This document shows, one piece after another, positions 10,621-21,086 of a stretch of DNA of 64,000 bases. Position 1 is the stretch's first letter, and every line of letters starts with the position of its first letter. Position numbers and translations under genes: made by a program. The notes below the pieces were generated by a model, which was not told the DNA's origin, did no database searches, and worked only from the letters and a program-made list of their open reading frames with translations. This DNA comes from Euborellia annulipes (taxonomy: Eukaryota; Arthropoda; Insecta; Dermaptera; Anisolabididae), in assembly GCA_023213315.1 (NCBI GenBank), contig JAKCPI010012441.1, forward strand, positions 186,001-250,000, given 5' to 3'.

Positions 10621-11248
10621 CACTGACTTAAATCAAGCCTTCGGAATTCTTGCTTTTCCATCGAACTAAATATCTATTACGGTTTGAGCAAGTGCAGCTA
10701 CACTCACTTAATACTGTTATCATCGCCTTATTTAGTTGACTCTTAATTTGCCTCATAATAAGAACATTATGTTTCAATGTTCTTTATTTATAACACCAGC
10801 CGCGCCACTCGCCATCGGCAGGCTTCGCGTCTGGGCCCTCCTCTGATCTTAATCGTTTCAGAGATTTAATAATAAGAATTAGGATCCGACCGAAACAAGA
10901 TTTTTAGCCGAAATTAGGCTTCAATTTTAGTTTCGGCCGAAACCATAACAGAAACCGAAACTTCAAATTTTTTCTTAAAATTTCCTATTCAAAATTCATA
11001 TCATTTTACCCTTTTTTTAGTACATCCTCCGTGACTCAAATAATCACTCTTTTTGGTTGGTGAAAATCAATCTTTTCAAGCTCAGGTTTCGGCTAGTTTT
11101 TGGGCGAAACCTAAACTTCTGTCGTTTTCTAATAAAAATCCTTCTAATAAAAATCCCTACAGTCACTAGATTATAGAAGAAGCGTGTCTGCACTCTCTCT
11201 AATATAGGTATTACCATGGTCATTGCTCTGCCGAATTAAAATCATTTA

Positions 11249-11583
11249 TCCCACCCAATGCAACATATACACGGAACACAAGAGAGGCATCTTCCCAGCA
11301 TCCCTATGCTGTTCAGATCACGACTAACAGAACTAGTCAATTTCAATCTTCCTTTGTCCCCATGACCTCCCGTGATTGGAACAAGCTCCCTGCGTCTATC
11401 TTCCCCAAAACCTACAATCTTCAGACTTTCAAGTCTAACCTCAACAGGCATCTTCTCAGTTCCCGCAGTTGAGTTTCCCTTTTATGCTTTTCCTTTTGTT
11501 TTTATTTTCTTCCTGGCTGCATGTGACTACTGGTCATTATAGGTCTTCGGACCTTATGCACCCATTCAAAAAAAAAAAAAAAA
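11249..11583 (+). mobile_element. Non-LTR retrotransposon 3' end (ORF2 C-terminus, 3' UTR, poly-A)
   Basis: The frame ending at 11472 encodes FVPMTSRDWNKLPASIFP and then FKSNLNRHL before a stop. This matches the C-terminal signature of non-LTR reverse transcriptases of the jockey/CR1 type (F-x-R-T-x-x-D-W-N-x-L-P, then F-K-x-x-L). The 3' UTR reaches an A-run at about 11569-11582. It is a 5'-truncated, dead copy with only the last 70 or so codons recognisable. Confidence 0.75.
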
Positions 11584-11704
11584 TTTTTACTCCACTTCCT
11601 ATATATCTGGCCAATCAGCGAGAGAGCAGGCACATACACACAGGGAAGTCAGTGGCTAGCGCTTTATATATAAAAAATGACAATTGCGCTCCCGGTGTGA
11701 TCAA

Positions 11705-11840
11705 AGGAAAAAAGCTCTTGACTGAGAGGTAGAGCATTGTCCCGTCTCTTGCAACAAAAATTTATTTCAATTTGATTCGCTACCAATCCAATTGAATTAA
11801 ATAGAGATAGGGTCTAAAAGGCTTTCGATGCCGAAAAAGT
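11705..11840 (+). repeat. SINE7-like fragment
   Basis: GACTGAGAGGTAGAGCATTG is A-box-like. It is followed by the shared body TTCGCTACCAATCCAATTGA and GGGTCTAAAAGGC. Related sequence lies at 9400 (minus) and 60880-60945. Confidence 0.4.
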
Positions 11841-11849
11841 CCTTGAAAT

Positions 11850-13540
11850 AAAAAAAAAAAAAATTTGAATTATATAACAATTTTTAATTAGAGAAATTTA
11901 TTTATTTATTAAAATTGATTTTTTATAAGGCAAGATCACACCAAATGCTTTCCAATGGGCAAATTCATTTTCTGGAATTTTTTGCGCCTCTCCTTTTGAG
12001 AATTTGGCGACCCAAGTATTTTTCCTGGACTCTCCATAATGTCCTCTATCTAACTACAAAATTTCGTCTCAAAATTCTAACCGGGAGTGGATCAAACAGA
12101 GCGTGATAGACGGACACTCCACTATTATATATATAAAAGAAGAGTAAACGTATAAAGAACGCATATCCGCACGCAAAGTCAAAATATAATAAAGAAATAG
12201 TTGGGATTCTATTCGCTAAAACAAGATAAAATCAAAGATTGAAAATCAAACTTACCACTTAGAAAGGCCAAGAGAGGAGCTGGTCATGAATGTGCCAGTT
12301 TGAATCGCCTAGCCTTCTTTATTTTAAAAATGAAATAATGCGACTTCAAAGGTTTATCTCTCAATCTCAAAAATATATCAAGTAAATAAATAGTAAATCA
12401 AAAGTATAGAAACTTATCTCATACACATGCACACAGCTCCCATGTTGAAAATGAAATATTGTTGTAAAATATCATTCATGCTTTATAAATGAAATCAGAA
12501 GATGGTCAAATTTATCCTCGCACTCATTCTTTTTTGTGACAAACATTAGAAAAAATCGATTCTCCCGAGAGCTTATTCGCATTTTCTTCCAGTTTCTCTT
12601 ATGTAAAAGGTAAGTGTTGTTTTCATAAAGATTTATAATTATTACAATTTATATATTAATAAATAAAAATAATTAAAATAATCGAGTATGATCTTCCATT
12701 AAGAATTTAGTAGATTTTTACGGTATAGTAGAAACTCGATTATCCAGTTTCAATCAAAAAACGAATAGCTATTACAATAAATATTAAAAAGCTCGACTTT
12801 TCGTGTTCAGATGAGGATCAGATAATCGAGTTTCTATTATAAAAAGAATTTTTTTATAAATGCTCAGAAAATTTTATTTAGATAGGAGAAAAATAACACA
12901 AATTGAAAATATATTTTCTATTTATTCATAAAAACTCTTTTATCAACATATAAAATAAATAATTAAAAACTGATATATTTACAATCTTCTATCGTAACGT
13001 TTTAATTATAACAAATTTGTACATTGCTTTACTTGAAGGAAATCTGTTTAAAATTATATAACAGATTATCATAATGATTTTTTAAATATAAAAATGTTTT
13101 TTTTTTAATTGGTAGTCTGCTGCTTTTCTATATCTGAAAAGAGGAGTTTACAAATCTTGATAATTTTTTCATTCTATTCGCATCATGGAAAATATATATA
13201 TATAATATATACAAGTGGTAAAGCCCGTCTTCGGCGGCTACGGTCCCTAAACTCCCTTGCTCGCCTTCGCCGAAAAATGCATCATATTTATTCTTGCTCA
13301 CTGTTTGAAATTTCCCAGAACAATATATTGGTTTAAATGTCCTCAGAAATTTACCTAAATATAAAAAAATCACTATATTTGTCGAATTTAATTGGCCCGA
13401 TTAATATTTTCGGTTGTATTGTTGTGCTTTCGGCATTATTCCACATTGGTTCTTATCCATTAAAATATGTTCTATCATCCCGAAATATTCCTAAAGCTGC
13501 TTAAATATGATGAGACGTTCAACTCTTGGTGGGGGCGAGA
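11850..13540. other. AT-rich intergenic
   Basis: No gene is supported. Open frames at 11915, 13109 and 13128 are short and overlap in opposite strands. A small GC-richer patch (13215-13290) has no defined ends. Confidence 0.5.
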
Positions 13541-13549
13541 TGTATTTAT

Positions 13550-14075
13550 AAGAAGACAAGTTTTCTCGGTTTGAGTCAAATTGGTTGTTGAGATTTACTC
13601 GACGTTTCGGCTCTATTTTTCAAAGAGTAGGCAACTAGTCTAACATCTGGATCGCCTAAGCTGTAAGCCAATCTAAGACTTCACACAAACCAACTCTACA
13701 CCGCCACCTAATACATCCTTATATTAAACATATATCAAAGGCAAACACAAGCCTAGGAGGCATCCAGTAACACTATGACTAGGGAACTAGGCCCCGAAGT
13801 TAACCCAAACTAAATACAAACATAATTACACACAACCAACCTCCCTCTAGATCTGAGGTAAATCCAAACCTCTGAGACATGCCCTAACCCAGTGGACCTG
13901 CAAGGCTACGACCCCGTAAACAACCCACCTCAACAATTACTTCCTAATTCCACGTTCTTGAAAAGGGCTCCAAAAGGATACGTGACGCATCGAATAAATC
14001 TCAACAACCAACTTGACTTAACCCGAAAGAACTTGTCATTACATCCAGCTAGTCGAGGAAGCCTTTCAGAACATA
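13550..14075. mobile_element. Fold-back element, hammerhead-related family A
   Basis: The left arm (13552-13615: AAGACAAGTTTTCTCGG, TTGTTGAGATTTACTCGACG) is inverted on the right (13990-14030: AATCTCAACAACC, TTAACCCGAAAGAACTTGTC). On the minus strand of the left arm GCCGAAACGTCGAG follows a short stem-like segment, a degenerate hammerhead half. Related copies lie at 15110-15965 and 25680-25745. All end beside a (TA)n tract. Confidence 0.6.
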
Positions 14076-14087
14076 TATATATATATA

Positions 14088-14771
14088 CGAAGTGTGTACA
14101 AAAAGAAACCGAACTTTTGCTCTATCAGCTTTAGTGCTTATTGTACAACATTTAAAGCACTCTCCTCTTCAAAATAGTCCCCTCTACTGGCAATACACCG
14201 TTCCTATAGTTTCTTCCATCCACGCCTCCTGGAACACATTTTGTGGGACGACGCGCAGGTGTCTTTATCTCCTCTAAGGTTTAGAAACGACGCCCTTTCA
14301 ACGTGTTTTTCACTTTGGGGAAGAGGAAAAATAGGAAAAAGAATGCAGTGCTCAGGAAGAGGCCTGAATTGTAGGAAAACCATAGTTGGATGTTGCATCA
14401 TTATAATGAGCCAGCTCACGCGTCATTCCTTGTCTGCAGCTATCTAGCAAAAACCACATACCCGTTGTGCCCCATCCACCGTATTCTCCGGACCTAACCC
14501 GAGCAGACTTTTTCCTGTTTCCCAAACTGAAAAACATATTGAAAGAAAGTCGTTTCCAAACCATAGAAGAGATATAAGACAATGCGACGAGAAACCTGCG
14601 CGCCATCCCACAAAATGTTTTCCAGGAGGCGTTCCAAAAATGAAAGAAACGATGGGAACGGTGAATTGCCAGTAGAGGGGACTATTTTGAAGGGGACAGT
14701 GCTTAAAATGTTGTACAATAAGCAATAAAGCTGATACAGCAAAAGTTCGATTTCTTTTTGTACACATCTCG
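14088..14771. mobile_element. Internally rearranged mariner, fold-back form
   Basis: It begins CGAAGTGTGTACAAAAAG and ends with the inverse, and is flanked by TA on both sides (14086-14087 and 14772-14773). The first ~190 bp are an inverted copy of the last ~190 bp, so the element has long arms made of transposase 3' sequence. It encodes no complete transposase and is non-autonomous at best. Confidence 0.85.
14385..14700 (+). pseudogene. Mariner transposase C-terminal remnant
   Basis: Recognisable blocks are HHYNEPAH, corresponding to the catalytic HDNAPAH (the aspartate replaced by Tyr), then PHPPYSPDL and DFFLFPKLKNIL, and further on the KRWERC region. Stops and frame changes interrupt it. 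The lost catalytic Asp and the missing N-terminal half make it dead. Confidence 0.8.
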
Positions 14772-15109
14772 TATATATATAAATATTACAAAATATTCTT
14801 GGAAATTTTATTTTTCTTTATTGGCCGAGAAAGTTTTTACTCATTTAAGAAAAATAAAATTTCCAACAAGAGTCTGACCTCTCATTAGGTTTAAGTTACT
14901 TTAGAAATATGAATTCTCATTAGAAATCTCAAAATGTTGATAAAAGATTATTAATAATATTTTTAGCCGAAAAATTACACACGAATTAAGACAAAAATAA
15001 TATTAATAGTTAACGATTTGTTCAAATCATTTCGCAAAACTTAACATTCACATTCATCTGATTATATTATTCAATCTGCTTATAGTCTTATATATATATA
15101 TATATATAT

Positions 15110-15963
15110 GCAAAGATAAGTTTTCTCGGGTTAAGTCGCGTGGGATGCTGAGATTTAAGGCTCAAACAGACAGGACGGGGAATTTCGCGCCCCTGGGGCT
15201 GCGCGCTTTTTGCGGGGGTAGGGGTTTTTGTTAAGCCCCCGGGGGGGGGTGTTGGGGGGGGGGAGGGGGTGGTGTTTTTTTTTTTCTACAACCTATTTTT
15301 TTTTATTTTATTAATTATTTTTAAAATAATATATTATAAAAAAAAAAAAAAATTTCAATTTAAAATAAGATTTTTTTTAAATTTTTTTTTTTTAAAATTA
15401 ATTTTTTTGAAATTTTTTTTTGGGGGTTTAAAATAATAAAATAAAATTTTTTTTTTGTTTTTTTTTTTAAATTAAATAAAAAAAAAATATTTTTTTTATA
15501 TATAAATTAAAAAATTAATAATATATTTTTTTTTTTGAAAGAGAAAAAAAAAAAGTTTTTTTATTTTTTTTTTTTTTTTTTTAATTTCGCCTGTTCGCGC
15601 GAAAGAGTTGTAAATTTGTACAACTCGAAAAAGCTGTCGGCGAAAGAGAGCGTTTACGCCGCGTAAGTTCGCCCCCTGTGTGACGGGGATGATACAGTCT
15701 TGCCTTATACAACATTTCGCGCCCTTTCGCGGCGTTGAAAAAACGCCAAGCGACGCGAATTTCGCGTTCTGTCTGTTTGAGCCTTTACTCGACGTTTCGG
15801 CTCTCCTTTTGGAGCCATTTTCAAGAGAGAAGGAAGTTAGGAGGTAATGGTGGAGGGGGTTGTTTACGGGGTCGCAGTCTTCCTGGTCACCAGGTCAATT
15901 TGGTGGATGACTCAGCCCGAGAAAACTTATCTTTACATACATCCGGTCGCGGAAACCTTCCAG

Positions 15964-15965
<2 letters not shown>
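15110..15965. mobile_element. Fold-back element of family A, split by a Harbinger-like insertion
   Basis: The left arm (15117-15157, AAGTTTTCTCGGGTTAAG, ATGCTGAGATTTA) continues at 15785 with CTCGACGTTTCGGC once the insertion at 15158-15784 is removed. The right arm (15912-15950) has CCCGAGAAAACTTATCTTTAC. On the minus strand 15788-15833 reads TTGAAAATGGCTCC, a loop, GGAGAGCCGAAACGTCGAG. Stem II pairs well, but the core TTGAAAA is not a consensus hammerhead core. A (TA)n tract follows at 15967-16002. Confidence 0.65.
15158..15784. mobile_element. PIF/Harbinger-like insertion, TTA duplication
   Basis: Inverted ends AGGCTCAAACAGACAGGAC / CTGTCTGTTTGAGCCT lie between TTA at 15155-15157 and TTA at 15785-15787. 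Sequence without the insertion (GAGATTTACTCGACG) is seen at 13590 and, inverted, at 25690, which confirms the empty site. The centre (15235-15590) is almost pure G, T and A homopolymer and no transposase is readable; assembly error there is likely. Confidence 0.75.
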
Positions 15966-16006
<41 letters not shown>

Positions 16007-16047
16007 TTTCTTTAATTAATTTTTAATGTCCTAGCAATCTTTTTAAT

Positions 16048-17199
16048 TTAAGATTTCTTTTTATTATTAAACTTTTTTGGTTTCTTTTTTGTATTATATT
16101 TTCTCTTTTTATTATTTCGCAGAGATTCCCGATCCTCGGCGTTTTTCCGTTTCAAACGTGTTGCAGAGCGTATCGATCGTCGCCAGTCGGATATTTCCTC
16201 ATTTTTTGTATCATTCACATCCTTTTTGGAAATACATTGCCAGGCCTCTGCGAATCGGGAATCGTCTTGAAGAAGAAAGAATGAATCTTGCCGGATGCCT
16301 TGAGCAATTCTCGGCGCGCTCACAGGTACGATTTCTTCTCTAGGTTCCTCTTTTTTCCCAAACTTTGCATCTTCATCTTCATCTTCACCTGATGATGAAT
16401 CATATTTAAAAGGATTTTTTGACGCTAACGAATTCAATTTTGTCAAGACTTTCTTATTATCCTCTTTTTTCTCGGCTTTCGTCTCTCTTTCCTTAATTTC
16501 AATATCCTTGTTGTCATCTCCAAACATTTTTAATAAACTAAATCCTTCGCTTTCCTCTTTTTTCTGTAGAGAATTTTTTAAACCATCAACTTGAAAAAAT
16601 CTCTCTTTTGATACTTCAACTTTGTTTTCTTCTTGATTTTTTGCTTCATCATCTTCTTTTTTCTTTTTCTTTTCTTTTTTCTTATTTTTCTTTTCTTCAT
16701 TTTTTTGTTTCTTCTCTTCATTTTTTTGTTTCTTCTCTTCAATGTTGATCTCTTTTTTTACGACAAAATTCTCCAAATGTTCCGGTTGACATGGATCAAA
16801 TCGTTGCATTAATTTGGGTTGTTTATGTTGTCGCAAATTCACTGGATGTCCCAAAACTTGTTCTAATATTTTTAATTGTTGAACCTTTTCAGGTTCCTCA
16901 TTATTTTCATTCTCCACTTCATTTCTATTTTCATCATCGTCATCATCTTGTTGAAATCGTTCATCCAAAATAAACCGTGGATCATTATTATATTTACTTT
17001 GTAATTCCAATAATTTTTGTCCTTTCTCCCCTTGAAATTGAGGTTTGATTTTGAATCGTGAAATATCATCAATTTCATCTTCATCATCTGAATTATCACC
17101 AAATAACTGATCTTTCACTTTCTCTTTTTTGTTTTCAATTTCAACGTTTTCTGATTCATCATCAGAATCGAAAATTATTTTTTTGGAATTTTTAGAATC
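16048..17199 (-). CDS. NOL8: NOL8 nucleolar protein 8-like, exon 3 (C-terminal)
   Basis: This exon starts after a T-rich acceptor (TTTTTTTTTAG) and stays open for 383 codons to a TAA at 16048. It begins in phase 0, matching the exon 2 donor. The protein is highly charged: acidic clusters (DNSDDEDE, QQDDDDDEN), a Lys/Glu-rich middle, and near the C-terminus RQDSFFLLQDDSRF, the counterpart of the hydrophobic FFFF-x-K-N-D-E-R-L motif that marks NOL8 family C-termini. It ends in a basic Lys/Asn tail (KKRKYNTKKKPKKF), as expected of a nucleolar protein. NOL8 acts in nucleolar ribosomal RNA processing. Identification rests on this exon plus the RRM exon. Confidence 0.85.
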   Translation of the reverse strand, partial: DSKNSKKIIFDSDDESENVEIENKKEKVKDQLFGDNSDDEDEIDDISRFKIKPQFQGEKGQKLLELQSKYNNDPRFILDERFQQDDDDDENRNEVENENNEEPEKVQQLKILEQVLGHPVNLRQHKQPKLMQRFDPCQPEHLENFVVKKEINIEEKKQKNEEKKQKNEEKKNKKKEKKKKKEDDEAKNQEENKVEVSKERFFQVDGLKNSLQKKEESEGFSLLKMFGDDNKDIEIKERETKAEKKEDNKKVLTKLNSLASKNPFKYDSSSGEDEDEDAKFGKKEEPREEIVPVSAPRIAQGIRQDSFFLLQDDSRFAEAWQCISKKDVNDTKNEEISDWRRSIRSATRLKRKNAEDRESLRNNKKRKYNTKKKPKKFNNKKKS

Positions 17200-19215
17200 C
17201 TAAAAAAAAAATTATTATTACTTACAATTATTGTTATATTATTTTACTAATAAGCTTATTAATCTAAACTAATATTGTTTTTTTATTTTTTAGAATTTTG
17301 AAGAAAGGAGTTTGAACTAATGTCGCCTCAAAATTGGTCCAGGGAATTCTTTCGACTTTTCTACAAACATTATTGGAGTATATTTTTGGTAAGTCTCAAC
17401 TTTTATATTAATTTGTTACTATGTCATATGGCCCTAAAATTTAACATCTCGAAAGCCCCATAATTCTTCAGTGATAGCTCGAAAAATTTGACCTATTACA
17501 AATTTTTTGACCTCCTCATCTTAATTTGCTGTACAGATTTAATGAACAGCATCTTGTTATTTATCCAGGAGTAGATTTACATAACAAGTAATCGTTTTAA
17601 ATGCCTGGGGTGCCGTATTTATAATTTTCCAATTTGAGAAGATCCGAGTCAGAGTATTTGAAAACGCGGCGTTAGAAACGCGACAAAACGCTCGTGTAGA
17701 ATGGCCCTTAGTGTATTTACATAATAATGCTTGTATAAAAATTATTCTTTCCAGGAACGATGCCTAATTTGCTAGACTTTAAAGTAAATCTTACGATTTT
17801 AATTGATACCATGATAAAAAAGTCAGATCATTCAAAATATTTTGAGAATAAAAAAAAAATAAATTGGGGGGGGTTTTATATGGGGGGTTTGGTTGTGAAA
17901 AAAAAAAATTTATATTTAATTTTGGAAATCCTAAAAAGCCAACCAACAAAAAAAACACAACAACACAACAAATAAATATATTATTAATTAAAAAATACTG
18001 TATAATTATTTAACTACAGTAATATTATACAGTATTTCGTATTCTCAAAACATTTCGACTGACAAGCTGACCTTACTCTCATCGTCTCAATATTTACCTA
18101 CAGTGCTGGGGGTTAATTTTAATTTACAATATTTATTCAAATTAGATTTATATCAGGCTACTGTTTTTCAGAAGTCATTCGCTTTTGGTTATATAAAATT
18201 CAACCATTTTTATGTTTGTTATATTATGTATATGTTAGGCCTATTTCATGAAATCCAAAAAATTTTGCTGTTTTCGTGAATTCGGCATAGTCAAAAATCA
18301 ACCAATATATATATATATATATATATACTGTATAACATGTTCCTTAACTTTCACATTTTGAAGGAGGTAAAAAAGAAGGAGATGCAGCCAGTGTATTTTC
18401 TTTATTGATATCAGCTCACGGCTAACGTTTCGGTTCCAGACCATGGGACCGAAACGTTAGCCGTAGCTGATATCAATAAAGAAAATACACTGGCTGCATC
18501 TCCTTCTTTTTTTACCTCCTTCAACATCTGCTCTACAGCCATACATCCCCCCTGTTACAACTTTCACATTTATATTTTAGGCCTAAAAATGGTTGAATTA
18601 TCAATAACCGAAAGTGTATGACGTTTGCAAAACAGTACCCTTAGATAAATTCAATTTTAAAAAAATCATATTTACTTTTCAACTACCACTAGTAAGTAAA
18701 CTTTTTGTGATATAAGTATTAAATGCTTATCAGCTTATATACACTGCTATTTCTTTAAGTACCAAATTTGTTATGTTTTATTTTTAACAAATTTGCCTTT
18801 TGAACGAATTAGGACTGAATATAAATTAATAATTTTAAATACAAGCATTATTTGTATATTAAAACACAAACAACTATCACTCAAATGCTTTGCCATTCGC
18901 GTTCATACTGATGCTAGCGTTAATTAAATAAAACTGAATCGTCTCAAATTTGAGATTTCACTCTCGAAAAGACTTATTTCCTGCCTAATTCTTATCTTAT
19001 TGTTAAACCAAGACATGATAAGTTCTACATTCTGTCAGAAGAGATTATTAAATGTTTCTAAATCAGACCGAGGGAATGCAAACCCTTATATGTTACAGAA
19101 TCTTAAAAGGAAAAGCAAACAAATAATCACATGAGAAAAGATTATATATACAAAAATTTGCTAGGACTTGTTTACTGGTAAAAAAAATGCTTACAACCTA
19201 GTTATTTATACTTAC
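17200..19215 (-). other. NOL8 intron 2
   Basis: A phase-0 intron of about 2 kb with donor GTAAGT at 19215-19210 and acceptor AG at 17201-17200. It contains the fold-back insertion at 18359-18558 and a (TA)n tract at 18305-18327. An AT-rich open frame at 17760-17975 in the opposite strand has no support. Confidence 0.75.
18359..18558. mobile_element. Fold-back element with degenerate hammerhead, 13-bp target duplication
   Basis: Left arm (GGAGGTAAAAAAGAAGGAGATG to about 18436) and right arm (about 18447-18530) are near-perfect inverted copies. At the tip GGACCGAAACGTTAGCC remains, but the CUGANGA core is missing. The direct repeat AACTTTCACATTT lies at 18346-18358 and 18559-18571, defining a 200-bp insertion. 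The right side has an unpaired tail (CATCTGCTCTACAGCC). Confidence 0.75.
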
Positions 19216-19805
19216 AATATTAGAAAGCGCATCTTTTAATATTTTTTTTTGATCCTTATAAGCTTTCACTCTCTCATTGAAGGCATTTTGTCTTTTAATA
19301 TCAGATTCTATTTTATTTTTATCTAACAAGTGATTATTTATAACTGAATTTTGTGCAGGTAAACTTTTTTCTTTCTTTTTTCTTATTTTTATGATTTATT
19401 TCTTCGTTAAAATTTTGTTTAGGGAAACTATTTCTTTCTTTTTTCTTATATTTCTGAGTTATTCTTCTTCTTCTTCTTCTTCCACATTTGAGAATTTATT
19501 TTCTCTTTTTGGTTTTTTAATCTTGATTTCATTATCATTTTCCTCTTCATTTCTTAATTTCTCCGGTTTGGATAATTTAATTTCCTTTTCTCTTTCATCT
19601 TCAAACTTAGCCCCTTTAAACATAGGTAATTTATTATTAATTGTTTCATTATAATTTGTTTCATTTGAAGTTTCTTCAGTAATAGATTTCGTTTTATTTT
19701 TTGATTCATTCCGTTCTCTTTCAAGTCTAGAGAGAAAACTTTCTTTTGCTAATTGAACGGTTATATTATTTCCTTTCCAAGATTTTTTTGTTATTTCATA
19801 AAGAC
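19216..19805 (-). CDS. NOL8: NOL8-like, exon 2, with an internal frame disruption
   Basis: The acceptor TTTTTCAG at 19808-19806 and donor GTAAGT at 19215-19210 give 590 nt, consistent with the phases of exons 1 and 3. The start encodes SWKGNNITVQLAKESFLSRL, the post-RRM signature shared with NOL8 (KWKGG...QLAKESFL-x-R). The end encodes a coiled, charged stretch finishing DALSNI. Between them the frame has TAA at codon 173 (19461-19459), just after seven GAA repeats, and another TAA at codon 194 (19398-19396). A neighbouring frame reads KKKERNSFPKQNFNEE across that gap. Two compensating indels (assembly or real) are the simplest explanation; no good intron fits. Confidence 0.8.
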
Positions 19806-19856
19806 CTGAAAAATTGTTTTAAAATTAATAATAATTATAACTAGACCATTTGTTAT

Positions 19857-20228
19857 TTGTATAAATTTGGATTAAAAGAGGGGTTCCTTATTAGAATTTT
19901 AGGACAGTTTACCCATCGAATTGACCCCTATGCCATGCTGTATTCTCATTTTCTAGGCTTCAATTCTAACTGTCCGACTGGTACTTTTAAAATAGGGGTT
20001 TTCAACGGGAAAATCTTTGAGAGAGAAATTGATCAGGTTCTGATAAATAACGTATCTGTGTATATATTAACAGTGCCCCAAGTAACTAATGAGACAACTA
20101 GCATTACATGCAAACTTAACAACTTTATTGCAGTTTCGCAGTTAAATAGATTCAAAATAATCCCATTGCACCTCCAAACGATGTTACATCGACCATACAA
20201 GTTGTTGAAAGGACCCTGGAAGTTCTGA
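19857..20228 (+). CDS. Unidentified open frame in NOL8 intron 1
   Basis: This is 123 codons from ATG to TGA with better composition than the surrounding AT-rich DNA. The peptide has no signal peptide, repeat or motif that I recognise (it contains NNVSVYILTVPQVTNETTS). It lies just upstream of, and in the same direction as, the mariner remnant, but does not resemble a mariner transposase. It may be a transposon or retrogene relic. A real gene is unlikely without visible promoter or splice partners. Confidence 0.25.
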   Translation: MYKFGLKEGFLIRILGQFTHRIDPYAMLYSHFLGFNSNCPTGTFKIGVFNGKIFEREIDQVLINNVSVYILTVPQVTNETTSITCKLNNFIAVSQLNRFKIIPLHLQTMLHRPYKLLKGPWKF

Positions 20229-20274
20229 TTGTCCTGTATCCGCCCGTCTGTCCTTTTTTTTTTGATGTTCCGGG

Positions 20275-20655
20275 AGTGTTCTATCATTAGTTTTTCACTG
20301 AGGGCACACAGTAATCTCTCTGCTCGCATGCGTCGGGTTAGGACTCATCTGTTTCAAAGCAAGAGTTTGGTTCTTTTGCATGACAAAGTACCGACTCATG
20401 TGCACTAACCGTGGAAAAGTTTTTAACATCAAAACAGATCTGTGTGCTTAACCCCTGTTTGCCTAAGTCTGCACCTGCATATTTTTTTCTAATTCCAAAA
20501 ATTAAATAATTAACGTTTCAGTGAGATTGAGGACAGAGTGATGGACCTATACATTCAGGACTTGAAGCCTTATTCAAATAACTTGTATGATCAATATAAA
20601 CGTTGTGTGAAGGTGCAAGTGAATTATTTTGAATTCTTGTACCTGTGAAAGTGTA
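20275..20655 (+). pseudogene. Mariner transposase relic
   Basis: Three pieces in order match the C-terminal half of mariner transposases: RMRRVRTHLFQ, then LLHDKVPTH (counterpart of LLHDNAPxH), and finally EIEDRVMDL...YKRCVKVQVNYFE before a stop at about 20650 (compare the RCKRCV-x-x-QGNYFE end of the family). Stops and frame breaks lie between them. An AATAAA follows at 20655. Strongly decayed; no terminal repeats found. Confidence 0.7.
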
Positions 20656-20914
20656 AATAAAGTTGTTAGTTTGTAATGCTAGTTTATAGCTCACTATAAA
20701 TTTATAAAAATTTAGAGGCCAAGCTTATAGAAAGAATTACTGAAATATGATACAATTAAATTAAAAGTAAAAATCATGTACTTAATAATAATAGAAACAA
20801 TGGAGCATTATTGAGTTTTTTTCATTTATATGAATTTAAAAATAGTGAAGATTATTTAAAAAAAAATTCAATTCAAATTAAAAAATTATGAAATACATAT
20901 AATTAAATACTTAC

Positions 20915-21086
20915 AATCATTAATATTTTTAGTATTTAACTGAATATCGACAAAGGCAAAACGTCCAGACGGTTTAACTTTTAATTCGACAGATTCCACA
21001 TTTCCATATTTTGAAAACTTCTCCGATAAATCCAATTCATTAACGGCTTCAGGAAGATTTCCCACAAAAAGTCTTTTTTTCATCAT
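20915..21086 (-). CDS. NOL8: NOL8-like, exon 1 (RRM domain)
   Basis: The ATG at 21086-21084 opens a frame encoding an RNA-recognition motif: RNP2 at residues 6-11 (LFVGNL), helix 1, strand 2 (GNVESVELKV), and RNP1-like GRFAFVDI at residues 41-48. It ends after 57 codons plus one base at a GTAAGT donor. Joining to exon 2 gives NINDCLYEITKKSWKG and completes the RRM. Joined length would be about 637 codons, compared with more than 1,100 in vertebrates. The second Met is equally possible as the start. Confidence 0.85.

Larger units (their letters stand above)
19806..20914 (-). other. NOL8 intron 1
   Basis: A phase-1 intron with donor GTAAGT (20914-20909) and acceptor CAG (19808-19806). It splits the cysteine codon after D57. 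It hosts a mariner relic in the opposite orientation and a 123-codon open frame of unknown nature. Confidence 0.8.

Noticed and set aside
15788..15833. Family A motif as a functional hammerhead
   Set aside because: Stem II and GAAACGTC are present but the core reads TTGAAAA, not CTGANGA.
16077..16973. Plus-strand open frames opposite NOL8 exon 3
   Set aside because: They are complements of the Lys/Glu-rich NOL8 coding sequence.
19365..19490. Short intron to remove the NOL8 stops (donor near GTGGAAG, acceptor CTCAG or ATTCAG)
   Set aside because: No donor matches the consensus. One option would be 35 bp long and still leave a stop; the other breaks the phase.
19391..19654. Plus-strand 87-codon open frame with poly-Ser
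   Set aside because: It is the complement of the NOL8 exon 2 Glu/Lys region; the Ser run is the (GAA)7 repeat read in reverse.
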